A stretch of DNA of 64,000 nucleotides from Cloeon dipterum (GCF_949628265.1 NC_088788.1:1798001-1862000); one strand, 5' to 3'. Counted from the first letter of the stretch, positions 19,398 to 32,029 are shown. Made by a program: numbers and translations. Notes: a model not told the origin generated them from the letters alone.

Positions 19398-22333
19398 ATG
19401 AAAAGAAAAGCAATGAGGAAAATATCCCTTGGAGAGAATGCCCATCAATTAGAAGTGGTACACTCAGAAACTGGTGAGTCTAAACTTAAGTAGGAAAGAT
19501 GCTTTACATTTATATTTCTCTTTAATGCAGACTCTCCTCTTCGGAAAAAGACTTTTAAAAGGAAATGCAATATTCCTTTTTGTGATTCCAATGAGAGAAA
19601 AGACGCTGCTGTAAAATTCTTTACCGTAACGACGGTTAGAAAGCTGAGAGAGGAATACTACAGGTTCTGCGAGATGGCAAGCGACAGATACAGGAGGCCC
19701 CCGAATCCCCGCTACGCAATCTATTGTTGCTACCTCCATTATGATGTAAGAAATTTAATAAATCAATTTACTATTATCAATTTTTCATACCCAGGCTGAA
19801 AATGACTTCATAAAAAAATCAGACGAGACACTTGCTTTAAAACCGGGTGTGAGCCCGTTAAAGGTTTATAAGCATGAAATAAATGGTAATAAACTGTTGT
19901 TATACTTGTTTATTTTTTTAACTTTCTTTAATTTCTAGGGGAGTACGTGTGGCTTGACTATCCCTCGCACGAAGCCATTCAGCAAGCTGCAGAATCAAGG
20001 AGGCAACTTTTTGATTGTGCGGGCGAAAACGACGATTGGCCTGAGAGTTTATCCAGCAATAATGGTATGTATACAAACACAACTAACAACATTTTTACCT
20101 TCAATGTCATGAATACAATGGTTGTCCTGAGTATGACCTGAATATGGATTGCCGCAACAATTTTTTGAAAATTTTTCGCCCGAAAAATCTCAAATGGTTC
20201 AAGTTTGGATTTGCTCCTTAAAGAAAAATGCCTGCACATGGCGAAAACAGTTGCAAAAACTACCCTTGCTATTTTTAAGTAATCCTTTTATACGGGTACG
20301 CCAATTTTGCTATGGTAAAAAATCAACATTGTTATTTTACAAAAATCCTAGAACAACGCAATATTTTAATATTTTGAATTGTTTTATTTTTTTAAGAATG
20401 CATCTGTTAAAAAAAATGATTTTTTGGGTGCATTATCAAATAATATTGGGTTCCGACCATCACAATGACAAAACTCCATTGCTACACTTTGATTAACTAA
20501 ATCATCACGCTTCCTCTGGTTTTAAAAATATTTTAAATCCCCCAAAACTATTTATAAATCATTCCCCTGAACCTTTTTTTAAAACTAAAACAAAAATATT
20601 TTTAAATTATAAATTAATCAATACAAAAATCCAGAGTTAGTTTCAAAGTAATCTTTATTGTGGTTCTGCAGAATTATGATGTTTAATTTTTACAAGGGGG
20701 TAAAACGCAAAACAATTTAGCGGTGGAGGGGGAATGCTTCTGATTTAAATTAAATTTAGTTTTCTTTTAATTATTTACAAAATTGAAGAAAATCTCAGGG
20801 ACAATAATAAGTTTGACTGATAACCAGGACCTTCAACATTTGTGTCTAGGAAATTAGATTTCAGAAAGGATAAAAATTCATTGAGGGTGTTTAGGATGCC
20901 TGTCTCTTTTGAATTGTATTAAAAATTGTTTCCTTATAGATGGCCAACAGGACCACCATACGAAAGAATTGGAAGAGGTCCAGTCTCTCTGTTCTCAGGC
21001 ACGATCAACAGCTCAATCAATTTCATCCGCAGGCTCAGGTAACCATATCCTTGAAGAGGATTTATCCTGCAAAATCCTGAACAAAACTTGTTTACATTGC
21101 TAAAATCAATCCTTTCTGAATAATTTCAAATGGATAATTGACAAAAGTAGGACTGTAAAGTTTTTAAAAAGTGGCCACAAAATAAGCATACCTTTTGAAT
21201 TGTTAGGACTGTCTAGTCCCTACTTGAAATTATTGGTTTAAAATTATTTTCTAAAAAACTTTGTCTAAAATTCAGGTGGGCGCAATGGTTTTGTAACATG
21301 ATCTTTTATTTAATTAATTTTTTAATTAACCAAAATCATTGCAGATATCTTCTCTGGCGATGATACAGAGTCGACTTCATCGAGCTACAGGCCACCATCT
21401 GTCGTGACGGCTTCAAGCACAGATTCTGATATCCAGATAAGGGGTGGAAAAGCCAAGGAATATCGTAAGACTCTGAAATCTGTTTCGATTGAGCTCATGA
21501 TGGATCACCCTGAAAAGTTTTTGGGCGTGCCCCCTTATGCACTCTTTGTGGTAGATGAGTTGGCTGCTGCAGTCAGTGGCCCTCATGCACTTGAGGACGT
21601 ACTATTGACTTTGCGACGGGTGAAACTAATGGAAAGTTATTCAATTTTGGGGCTGTACTTCAATCTAAGTCGCTCAGCTGTGTCTAAAATTTTTCGAAAA
21701 ACGCTGCCAACCATTGCTGAATGCCTCAAAGAACTGCTTGTGAATACGCCAACTACACAAATTAAGTACAATCTTCCGGTAGCATTCCGATACAACTTTA
21801 GTAACACTACTGACATTCTTGACGCGTTTGAAATCCAATGTCAGAAGCCAACCGACGCGCTTTATCAAATGTTGTCATACTCAACATATAAAGGCTGCAA
21901 TACCATCAAGTACTTGGTAAATTGCACGCCGGACGGGTTCATCACATTCGTTTCCAGAGGCTACGGTGGCCGACTCTCTGACGTTGCACTTTGCGAAGAG
22001 AGTGGATATTTAAAATTTTTAACTCCCGGACGTTCTGTAATGGCGGACCGTGGATTCAAACACCTCGAGAGTCGTTTAGAGTTGATTGGTGTCGGATTAG
22101 TTAGACCTCCCAGTGTGATGAAAAATATGCCATTGTCGAAAAGTGACACACTAAAAACCAAACAAATCGCAGCGTTGCGAATTCATGTCGAAAGAGTAAT
22201 CGGGCGGATTCGATGTTTTGCCATGGCTTCCCCTCACAGCAGAACTCCTGTTAGCCAGATTCCTTTGCTTGACATGGCTGTAGTTGTTGCTGCTGCATTG
22301 TGCAACATTGGAACGCCAATCATTCGTGTTTAA
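18384..22333 (+). CDS. THAP-finger/DDE_Tnp_4 transposase of the ISL2EU-like element
   Basis: Exons: 18279 or 18384-18413, 18523-18703, 18793-18903, 19107-19187, 19246-19473, 19531-19745, 19795-19885, 19939-20064, 20940-21038, 21345-22333. The phases agree and give about 716 residues from the first in-frame ATG (18384). The start is uncertain: an in-frame TAG just upstream doubles as a possible acceptor (exon from 18279). An N-terminal segment shared with the YqaJ gene is followed by a C2CH THAP-like finger (KCNIPFC, then CCYLHYDAENDF). Next comes a helix-turn-helix (YSILGLYFNLSRSAVSKIF), then the DDE domain: D at 21821 (ILDAFEIQ), GGRLSD, D at 22046 (MADRGF), E at 22190 (HVERVIGR). All three catalytic acids are present, so it may be active. 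It binds the element ends and cuts and pastes DNA in the nucleus. Confidence 0.88.
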
Positions 22334-22801
22334 TTGTTAAGTTTTATTGTTAATGAATAAATGTAAAGTCTGTCAATAAGAATAGAAAAATGAACTGATT
22401 TGTCTAAATCTCAATTAGGTTTTATCCGACGGTTTTTCTAGAAATTCTTAAAAATTGGCCAATTATTTTCAAGATTAGAAAAATGATTTGGAGAAAATTA
22501 CGACCTCTTTTGAGCAAACGAAATTAGTAGCTACTGTGGTGAAAAAAATTATGAAAATTTCATAGTGATGAGAACAACAATATAGTACTCTTGAGTCTTC
22601 AAAGTATCTTTTTATTTTCTCAAAAATTACAGACTTTCGAAAGGGGTCTGTGATTGACCTCATTGAAATTTCCAAGTAATAAGCCTTAAAAAAACTGCAC
22701 AAATTCAGATAGGTGATTATTACATTTCCAGTTACTTCCTCACTGAGGATATTCTTCTCAAATTCGCTGTTTTCACACAAAATCTGTCTGTTAATAGCAG
22801 T
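22334..22801. other. Gap between the two convergent transposon genes
   Basis: AT-rich 3' regions of both genes. GAATAAATG at 22354-22362 contains a polyadenylation hexamer (AATAAA) suitable for the transposase transcript. Nothing else recognised. Confidence 0.5.
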
Positions 22802-25800
22802 TCAAACTAAAATATCTTGCAGTCTTTGAATCATTTTTGGGAAGATCACAGTTGACCAGAACTCTGTAGCGCGTTTAATCGTTTGCTCTAGGAGATCAAT
22901 GTTCATCTTCGAACTCTCCCTAATCTCAGGGTCGGGTGATGCACTGTCCATGTACACTTTGACCGATGTGTACTTTTTGTCCCTTTCAAAGTTTTGACTC
23001 GCGACGATCAGACGCCCCTCTTTTCTCCCACTCAGTTTCATTTGTAACAGTAGTTGGAGGAGGACTTTCCTCGTTGGCTGGCCATCTGTTTTCATGTAAT
23101 TTTGTACCGTAGAGTCTTTCGAAGGGCATTTGATTTCAATGATAAAATTCTTGGACACCCCGTCTGGAGACGCTGCTAGATGCGGATACCTCTTGTCCAG
23201 CACAAGTGACCCCTCTTTGATTTGAATCCTACAATCAGCAGCAACTCGTTTCCGCAGCTCCTCCTCTAATTTCAGGCCCCTCGCCATTGCATCTGTCTGC
23301 TTCACTTTGGCACCAGCTGACCCAAAAATGGACATGGCCAAACGTTCTTTAGCTGCTGCATTCTCAGCTCCACCAACCTCGGAAAACTTGGATGCGGTGA
23401 CGCGCCCATAGCGGAGCTCTCTCCAAAGTGCCGATTTGCTTTGTTCAACTGTGTTTACTCTTACTTCGTCGAGTTTTTCGGTCGTGAAGAATGTAGCAGC
23501 ATATTGAAGAAACTCTCCGCTGCTCTTGTCACGCAGGTTGCTGAGTATTGCAAAGTTGAACATTAACCGATACATACTTAGAGCGTGATGAGAGCAGTCG
23601 GTTAGCTGTCTTTTCAGCATGGTGTAATCTGGCAGTCCACCAATAACATTTTTCAGGAAGCTCCCGTCACTTTTATACCGTGTTGGAAGCTCCAAGGGCT
23701 TCTTGGTCCTGGTAAAATTGGCAGCTGGGATTCGCTGTTGGGAGACACTGGCCAGTTGCGACTTCCTCCAGTAGCACTGAACCTGAGTGCACGACGGTTC
23801 CATGCTGCGGTAGTGCAGCCACGCAGCCAGTGCCAGCGAGTGCTTGCACATGCCTGTTAAAAAGCGGGGGCAAAAATAATTAGCAAATGTAAATAATTCC
23901 CATATATACTACACCCTTATTATTAAAGCTTCTAAATCTTTAACCGTAAATCTAATATCTAAAAAAATAAACGTATGTATCTTTCATTCACCCGTATACA
24001 GAGTTTTTGCAAATACAACATTTTTTAATACAGTATCAGTGCATTGGGGAAAGAAATTGTTTTTTTTTAACCAGTTTTTCGCAAGCAATTTCCGCACCAT
24101 AGTTTTCTAGAATATATTCTGTAGTGACACTATTTGGCCTGTTACTGACTTTGGAGGCGCAATAACCAGACGCCAGCATCGACAGTCAAGTGCAATTTAC
24201 ATCATGTACTAATTAATATAGCTCATTACTTTGACTTTAATAACTACTGTGAAAGATAATTTTTTGAGAAATTGAGCCAGCAAATGGCAATTTAAAAAGC
24301 AAAAAATAAGCACGTTAGAGAAATTTTGACCACTCCGACCGCCAATTTTTTTATTTTTACATGGGATATATGGAATGAATATATTTCTTGCGCAAGTTAT
24401 TTGTAAAATTTAATCGTAAAAACCGTTCAAAATCAGTGGTGAAAAAACAGGGTGGTAAGCAAATGGATCCCTGCGCATATATTGTTTTGAGCCTATTATA
24501 ACGATAGCACAAGAAAAAAATTATCTGCCCATTATTATAGGACCTAATTGTTTATAACAAGAAATAAAATTTAAATTATGATGGTTTTTGTACCACCACG
24601 TTTTTAATCTGTAGCGAGTGCACAAAGTTGAGTTTTTTATTATTAGATATTGAATTGAATTAAATACTTGAATGTACTTTGACAAATTGTGAGAATAAAC
24701 AGCTATATAGATATTGCAAATGTATACCATTTTGGCTGACACATCCGTAGCATTTAAGGTACGTGATGTCCTCAAAATTTATTCTGATTTCTACCACATA
24801 TGGGTCCTGGGTAGCAGAAGTCTCGGGGCTGACCCTAGAAAAGACTGTCCACAGTCTGTTGTCGTCGATGGCGACCTGCACGAAGCCAACTGCTGCGTCG
24901 CAGTAGTTTTTCCTCGTGTTCCTGCGTTAATTATATTACTCAAGGTGCTTCAGAAAAGAAAAACTAATTCTTACGGAATTTCGTATAATCATGCATTTAC
25001 ACGCTTCCCATACAATTATTACGACATCGATAAGCTTGGCTTTAGTTAAAATTTTTAATAGAGAAATGAAATTTTTATTCAAACTTAAATAAATATATGT
25101 AATTTGCAAGTATTCAAGGTTGAGAAAGCAAACGCAAAAACTGTTTGAAATGAGATCAATTTTTTATTATGATTTATTCATGTAGAATCAATTTACACTT
25201 CTAGGGACAGAAGAGATCAGTCTATGACATCTCTTTCTGAAGAGATTGTTGGCGGTTTAATTATTAGATAAACACGCGCAACCAGATTTTACTTAATTTA
25301 ATTTTTTATAATGATCCTTGATCCACTTAAATTCTCGGTATGTACTCTCTTCACCTTAATTATATATATGTAGCATTATTTGTTCTTACTGTTGCTGAAC
25401 TAATAGTAGTTATGTTAGAATAAAATATATCAGTCACTTTTAGACTTAACAAATAATAGTACACTTTATACTCATTAACCTTAAGCATGCTTATGGTTAC
25501 TTACAAAACATAAACACAGAGACAACGACTGTTAGTATTTTGCTATAGTAACATGAAACACATTTATGGAAAACATTCCATAAAACTTACGATAACATCT
25601 CATACATCAAATCAGAGATGGGATCACGTTTTTTTTTTAAGAAACATACAATTTGATGGAATTTCTCCATTACAGCACAATTTAGGTTGTAAAAATTGTT
25701 AATATTGCTCTGTTTATTGTTAGTCATGTTCCAATATAAAAATTTACTGTTTTCCTCTGTCTATCCTGAATGGGAAATTTGGATATATTAAATTTGAAGA

Positions 25801-27704
25801 GTATTCCTAGACAATTCAATTTTAATTAAAATGAAATTAAAAAAAAACAAAAACACACACACAAGCTTCTTTTGTTGGCCTTCTTTCTGCCTTAGGAACA
25901 AAATGACATGACTAACTCACATTCAAATTAAATTATCTATTATTAAAAACTTCACCCATCTGAAGGGTCAATCGAAATTAATTTACAAGCTGATATCAAT
26001 GGAAAAAATTTTACGGAGCAACACTAAAAATTAACAACTTCATCCTAAAACTAATTTAACTGGCGTGCTTGCCTAGCGGCTTTCAACAGCCGGAGTTCCG
26101 GACTCCACATGGAACCTTTGGTGCTTAGGTAATGTGCCAACATGACCATATCGACGTCAGGCAGGTTTTTAGAGTCGGCCTTTTCAAATCCGGGTAAGAT
26201 CTTTGGAGGTCCTCTTGCGCTCGGGATCAATCTGTAGTACGTGAATCCCTGCTCTTTCAGCTCTGGAGAAGAATATTCGGATATAAATATCAAAAAATTT
26301 GTACAATTATTTTGACACTTACCCAATCTCACTGTACCTTCCGGGATGGCAGCGGAAGGGTCAACTAAGTTTGTCACTTGTGACAAGTTGAAGAGAACTA
26401 GGGAAAAAAATTGTAATAAAATATTAAAATATATCTAAAACATTGCTACCGTCTAAAGGAGGGATTTGACCTTCACCATCAGCAATAACCTCATTTGTGT
26501 AGTTGGCATTAGAATTGTCAATAATTGTAGGCGATAAGCTGCCAACATAGGAGTCTGCATCGGGTACGGCAAAAAGTTGGCACGGCGCGCTTCTCGCCAT
26601 GGACAGAGTATCGCCTCTCCGAGCGGGCTCAGCTGGTGGAGGCTGCAGCTCAGCACTGCCTGGGTTGTGGCTGGGCAGGAGTGGCGGCGTGCCTGCCTGT
26701 CCTACTCGGCTCGTGGCGGACTTGGCGGTGCTGGTGGTTGTCATCTGCTCCTCGTTTTGGTTCTGCAGCATGCCTTGTGGAGGCTGTACTGCGGCCATGA
26801 AGTCGCTTGGTTTGAGGAGGACCACTGGGTCTGGCGCCAGGCCTGTGGTGTTGAGAGTTTCATAGCAATTTGGCGAAAGCGAAAGTGGTGACAGTAATAC
26901 CTGTTGCATTTGGCTGCAGCTGCGCAAGGGGCCTTTTCGGTGCCGCCGTCGACCTTTCGTTGTCGCTCGCCAAAGCAAAACCTGAGAGCACGAGAAAGAG
27001 GTAAAAAAATCTGACCAATTTCAATTGGCTATTTAAATTTAAAATGGAATTCTGGCAGGTGCAGACTGCTGCATTCAGGTTTTTTTTGCAGCAAATACAT
27101 CCACGATGGACAAAGTGGACGGTAGATTTCATTAATAAAAGCTATAAAAAGTAATTAAAAAACCCCAACTTGAAGCACACATACCTGCACGACTGCTGGC
27201 TGCATCTGGGCTCGGGTCAACAGCGTAAGCGGCTTTAAAATGAGCGCCCATCTGGTGGGCAAGAGTGGCCCTTTTCACATCATCAAAAAGGAATTCTGTA
27301 AAAGCGGACAGAATCAATTAATCCGTACGTTGCAGGATTGGCGGGAAAAGACGAGGTTCCCGGGTTCGGACAAACTTACTTAACTGATGAGGCCTTTGGC
27401 CTCCTCCTGGACAGCCTCTTGCACCCTGCTGCCCAATTCCAACACCCTTGTGGCTGGGCCCAGCACATGGCGAGTGTTCCCTAGCCACCACTGGAGGACG
27501 CATGGCACCAAGTCTACCGGACAGGGCTGCCGCAACACTAGTTCTTGATACCGGTAACAACCCTCCTGCGAGACAAGTCGGAAGTACGTATAAGTTGTGT
27601 TGACCGAGCATCTACGGCTTGGTGCATATTACGTACGTATGTAGCACCTTTCAAGCAGAAATGTGTATACTCACTGGGCTCGAGATGAGGTGCTGGCGAA
27701 GCAT
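22802..27704 (-). CDS. SWIM zinc-finger/YqaJ-type nuclease of the ISL2EU-like element
   Basis: Minus-strand exons: 27704 (or 27809)-27675, 27565-27385, 27295-27185, 26981-26901, 26842-26450, 26397-26323, 26262-26061, 24921-24728, 23853-22802. The phases agree, giving about 772 residues. The first four exons and part of the fifth lie in the right inverted repeat and match the transposase N-terminus. Next: LPDVDMVMLAHYLSTKG, KAARQARQ|NTRKNYCDAAVGFVQV, and a SWIM-like finger split by an intron (KCYGCVSQNG|MCKHSLALAAWLHY). The C-terminal YqaJ/lambda-exonuclease domain has AASPDGV (D at 23162-23164) and IIEIKCPS (E at 23135-23137), the PD-(D/E)XK core. It probably processes DNA ends during transposition. 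The donor ending exon 26061 (GTTAAA) is weak but keeps the frame. Confidence 0.85.
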
Positions 27705-28341
27705 CCTGGGCCCGCTCGACACCAACCACTGCGTGACAAACTTGGCTGTCGTCCTCCCGTCCAGGGCGCCCGCTGCCCTTGCCGTACATTCTGTCAGGTT
27801 TACGCTCCTCTACAGCCGAGACTCCCAGGTGCGAAGGTTTTTACACTTGGCTAGAAGCAGGTAAGGTTTTCGTTAGCGTGATATCGTGTGCCCCCGCGGG
27901 GCAACCGGGCGATTTTGGGCACCTGTGTTTGTTGTTGTTGTTGTGTTTTGCGTTGCTCGCGGCCACTGATACATACACTCACTTTTCATGCGTCTCTCTC
28001 CAACATCACGCTCTCTCCGCCCGCAAAACGGTGACAGGCACTGTCGAACTGCCTCAGTTCAGTTCTGCAAGATGACCTGAGCACTCCAGGACGAAAATCT
28101 CTCGCACAGATGCAGGAGGCAGGTGTCAACTGCTCGCCGACAACATGAACATGCTCCGCTCATAGGGGGCGCGGTGCGCCGCCATATTGTATTCTCGGGA
28201 TCACGCCCCCTTCTTCGGCGGCCGATTTCGGCTGCTTCGGCGCCGAACATTTGGGTTTCACGCGCATCAAAAAATCGGACAAAAAATCTAGTTTTTTTTA
28301 ATACCAAAATCTCGGCACCCAAAATCGAAGGAAACAACCCT
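26538..28341 (-). repeat. Right long terminal inverted repeat of copy B
   Basis: Inverted partner of 17753-19397. It carries the promoter and 5' exons of the YqaJ gene. In its last exon it keeps 55 codons (PDPVVLLKPSDFMAAVQPPQ and following) that are deleted from the transposase copy; 165 bp is a multiple of three. Confidence 0.85.
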
Positions 28342-29421
28342 ATTACTGTCACCACTTTCGCTTTCGCCAAATTTCTATGAAACTCAACACCACAGGCCTG
28401 GCGCCAGACCCAGTGGTCCTCCTAAAACCAAGCGACTTCGTGGCCGCAGTTCAGCCTCCACAAGGCATGCTGCAGAACCAAAACGAGGAGCAGATGACAC
28501 GCAGCAGCAGCGCCAAGTCCGCCACGAGCCGAGTAGGACAGGCAGGCACGCCGCCACTCCTGCCCAGCCACAACCCAGGCAGTGCTGAGCTGCAGCCTCC
28601 ACCAGCTGAGCCCGCTCGGAGAGGCAATACTCTGTCGAGAAGCGCGCCGTGCCAACTCTTGGCCGTACCCGATGCAGACTCCTATGTTGGCAGCTTATCG
28701 CCTACAATTGACAATTCTAATGCCAACTACACAAACGAGGTTATTGCTGATGTTGGAGGTCAAATCCCTCCTTTAGACGGTAGCAATCTTTTAGATATAT
28801 TTAAATATTTAATTACAATTTTTTTCCCTAGTTCTCTTCAACTTGTCACAAGGGACAAACTTAGTTGACCCTTCCGCTGCCATCCCCCAAAAGGTACAGT
28901 GAGATTGGGTAAGTGTCAAAATAATCGTACAAATTTTTGATATTTATATCCGAATATTCTTCTCCAGAGCTGAAAGAGCAGGGATACACATAGTACAGAT
29001 TAATCCCGAGCGCAAGAGGACCTCCAAAGATCTTACCCGGATTTGAAAAGGCCGACTCTAAGAACCTGCCTGACGTCGATATGGTCATGTTGGCACATTA
29101 CTTAAGCACCAAAGGTTCCATGTGGAGTCCGGAACTCCGGCTGCTGAAAGTCGCTAGGCAAGCACGCCAGTTAAATTAGTTTTAGGATGAAGTTGTTAAT
29201 TTTTAGTGTGTTTCTCCGTAAAATTTTTTCCATTGATATCAGCTTGTAAATTAATTTCGATTGACCCTTCAAATGGGTGAAGTTTTTAATAATAGATAAT
29301 TTAATTTGAATGTGAGTTAGTCATTTCATTTTGTTCCTAAGGCAGAAAGAAGGCCAACAAAAGAAGCTTGTGTGTGTGTTTGTGTTTTTTTTTAGTTTCA
29401 TTTGAATTAAAATTGAATTGT
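28342..29421 (+). pseudogene. Right part of older ISL2EU-like copy A with decayed YqaJ-gene exons
   Basis: Continues copy A after the insertion: ATTACTGTCACCACTTTCGC follows directly on the CAACAGGT left at 17750. It repeats, in + orientation, the YqaJ-gene exons found at 26842-26061. They are broken: the frame after CHKGTNLVDP-equivalent sequence is shifted near 28880, and the GGATTCACGTACTAC of copy B reads GGATACACATAGTAC here, a stop. Homology to copy B (25815-26880) ends near 29421 at GAATTGTCT. No right terminus was found, so copy A is truncated. Confidence 0.75.
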
Positions 29422-29599
29422 CTTCATTCGCTTCAAGAATGGCTTCATAGTTTTCCAGTAAGGTGCATTCCTCAGATTCGCAGCTTGCATCCTTGCTCAC
29501 TAAATCCTTATCCTTGTTGAACCATTCACAGATCATCGATGTTTGAAGGCCTTAAAAGTATTTAATCAGCAGTGGCAAGAGAGAAGGAAGTTGATTTTG

Positions 29600-30350
29600 C
29601 TTACCCCCAGCGAGCAGAGGGGTAACCGCGGTCACTTTTCGGTCACCTGACAAAAGTTGAACAAAGTGTGATTTTGCATCTAAGAAATGATCCTGATTCA
29701 TGTTTCATTGGAATTATTTTGAAATTTGGCTTGGATCATGCAAATTTTGAGTGCCCAGTCTTGGGCACCCGATGGGCACCTTTCGGTTACCCGGAGCGGG
29801 CAGGGGGTCACTTGCGGTCACCTAACAAAATTAAAACTAAGGGTGATTTTGCATTTCAGGCATGATCCTGAATCGTGTTTCATTAAATTTTTGTCGAAAT
29901 TTTGCTTGGATCACCGAAATTGCGAAGTGCCCACTCTTGGGCACCGAACGGGCACCTTTCGGATAACCGGAGCGGGCAGGGGGTCACTTGCGGTCACTTA
30001 ACAAAATTAAAACTAATGGTGATTTTGCATTTCAGGCATGACCCTGAATCGTTTTTCACTGGAATTTTTTGAAATTTTGCTTGGATCATGTCGAAATGCT
30101 AGTGCCCAGTCTTGGGCACCCATCGGGCACCTTTCGGATACTCGGAGCGGGCAGGCGGTTAACTATGGTCACTTGCGGTCACCTAAAAAAAATTAAACTA
30201 AGGGCGGTTTTGCATTTCAGGCATGACCCTGAACCTGGCTTGGTTGGAATTTTTTTATATTTGGCTGGGATCACCTAAAATTGCCAGTGCCCAGTCGTGG
30301 GCAACCATCGGGCAGCTTTCGGGTAACTCGGATCGGATAACTGCGGTGTG
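29600..30350 (+). repeat. Tandem array, ~178-bp unit, about four copies
   Basis: Successive units share TTGGGCACC(C/G)ATCGGGCACC, TTTCGG(A/T)TACCCGGAGCG, GGTCACTTGCGGTCACCTAA and GATTTTGCATTTCAGGCATG. GGTCACTTGCGGTCAC recurs at about 29810, 29987 and 30166, so the period is 175-182 bp. The GGGCACC motifs recur in the block at 33900-34380, on the other side of a 3.5-kb stretch. Confidence 0.75.
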
Positions 30351-30783
30351 ACCGCTTCATGAATTGTTTGGGTTAATTTTTGGGCACAGATAAAAAATGT
30401 TATTTTAGGAGTGAAAAATCAAATTTTTTCATTTTAAAACGATTACTTTAAAGGGGCACCTTTTGGTTACCCAATGGTTAACCCATGCGTGGGCACAATA
30501 TTTTCCTTCACTTCGTTTTTATTCCAAAAATTTTCAGATTTTTTTTGATTCTGGTTTTATTTTATTCAGTAAAATTACACAAGTAAATTAAAATATAAAC
30601 TTTGATAACCAAAAAGGGTTACCCAATGGTTATCCAATGGGCAACTTCAAAACCACAATTAATTATTTAGTCCGTGTTTCGTTAAAAATTATTTATAAAA
30701 AATTTACTGAGTTTTAATACTCTAATTAGCATTTTAAACTCTTTAAATTAACTCGTTTTGAGCACTAAACCTTTTGCTCAGCA
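30351..30783. other. AT-rich stretch with degenerate GGTTACCC motifs
   Basis: Contains a few isolated copies of GGGCACCTTTTGGTTACCCAATGG and variants, fading out of the tandem array. No gene seen. Confidence 0.4.
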
Positions 30784-31019
30784 TTATCGCGCGCGTTTCT
30801 TTGTTACGCTCGCTGGCCGCGCGTCGCGCCACTGTCGGCAGCAGCAACAGCTGCCGCTGCTGCGCCGTTCTGCCTGTGTTTGTGATTGAACTTGGAAATC
30901 GAACAGAGGACGGTTGAGTATTGCATCATGTTCGTCGGCCGCCGAGTGTTTCGCCGTGTTTCGACAAATCGACCACATCAACGGATCCTTGGACGGATGA
31001 TGCGTGTTTTGCAAGGTAA
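30784..31019 (+). promoter_or_regulatory. GC-rich island with a strong splice donor, likely promoter and first exon
   Basis: An abrupt GC-rich block (CGCGCGTTTC, CAGCAGCAACAGCTGCCGCT) in AT-rich surroundings. It ends in TTTTGCAAG|GTAAGG at 31014-31015. The layout (GC-rich leader, GGACGGATGATGC, CAAG|GTAAG) resembles the internal block of the elements at 10370-10700 and 38460-38765, so this may be the 5' exon of a transposon transcript on the plus strand. No downstream coding exon was identified. Confidence 0.4.
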
Positions 31020-32029
31020 GGGCATTTTGAATTTACCGAATTTACTTAGATCTGAGCACGGGGGGCCTATAAAAATACGCGCGCGTAACTCTGACATCAG
31101 ATTTTACATTTCAAATATTTTTTTCATTTTTTTAATCATCCTTCTTGTGTCAGCAGGACTACACAGTGTCCCGCCCTAATCTGTTAATTTGAAGCCATGG
31201 TTGGGAAAAGCTGCCTTGAGCTGTACGCGATGGCCATCTGATTTCAAGCCTCTGGACAACTGAACTTATCGCCCGCGGTATCCAGGTATGCAGTTGGATG
31301 CATGGCTAACAATGAAGAGTGGGAAAATTAATCAATTGTATTTTATTTTGCAGCGTAATTGCTGTTGATGCCACATTCCCGCTGACTTGGAAGTGCATGG
31401 AACTCGTCCTCTGGACTCTGGACTGGACTCCGGAAACTGTGCCGGGAGTAGCCGAACCACATTAAGGGAAATCTGAGTGTTTTTGGTGAATTACTGTGAG
31501 TATGAAATGACTAATTTTGGAATTTAATTTTATGTATAATGTTAGGCTTTAATTTTATGCCTCAAATTTCCTTGCACATACGTGTCTCCATTTGTGTTCT
31601 AATGTTTGTAACAGTAAATTAAATTCCAAAGGTATTTAAGTAAATGGTTATGTTTGAAGGCATATTCAAGTTAGAGTTTACTCGAAAGCCGGGAGATCGA
31701 GTTAGCTTTAAGCCTGTCCGTGTATGATGTATATTCTTTGAGTTATATTTGTTGTAATTTAGAATTAATTTGAAGGCTCAAATTTTCTGAATACTTGTCT
31801 GCACTAAACTTTGCAACAGTTAATTGAATTCCCAAATTTATTAATGTGATTATAGTTATGATTGAGGCATATTTATATTATTTAAGCTGCCATTATTTAG
31901 ATGAATGTCAATTAAATTTTCTAGGCAATTAATTTATTGGCTGGCATAATTTTAACTTGAATGTTCTCTGATAGACATTGTGTAGATTTATAATTCACCA
32001 TTTCCGAATGCCTTATTATGTTTTTGAAT
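31020..32029. other. AT-rich stretch, no gene recognised
   Basis: Contains CTCTGGACTCTGGACTGGAC (31420-31440), a short near-tandem repeat, and long AT-rich runs. No convincing coding frame. Confidence 0.4.

Larger units (their letters stand above)
17753..28341. mobile_element. ISL2EU-like DNA transposon (copy B), apparently complete
   Basis: Termini AGGGTTGTTTCC (17753) and GGAAACAACCCT (ending 28341), with AT on both sides (17751-17752 and 28342-28343) as a 2-bp target duplication. Long terminal inverted repeats run 17753-19397 and 28341-26538. They are nearly identical over most of their length, apart from a 165-bp in-frame deletion in the left copy and a 6-bp insertion near 28145 in the right. 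The element encodes two convergent genes: a THAP/DDE transposase (+) and a SWIM/YqaJ nuclease (-). Transposase plus YqaJ nuclease is, to my knowledge, the published description of ISL2EU elements, relatives of PIF/Harbinger. Length 10,589 bp. Confidence 0.85.

Noticed and set aside
29600..30350. CRISPR-like array
   Set aside because: The whole 178-bp units repeat; there are no short repeats separated by unique spacers, and the genome is eukaryotic.
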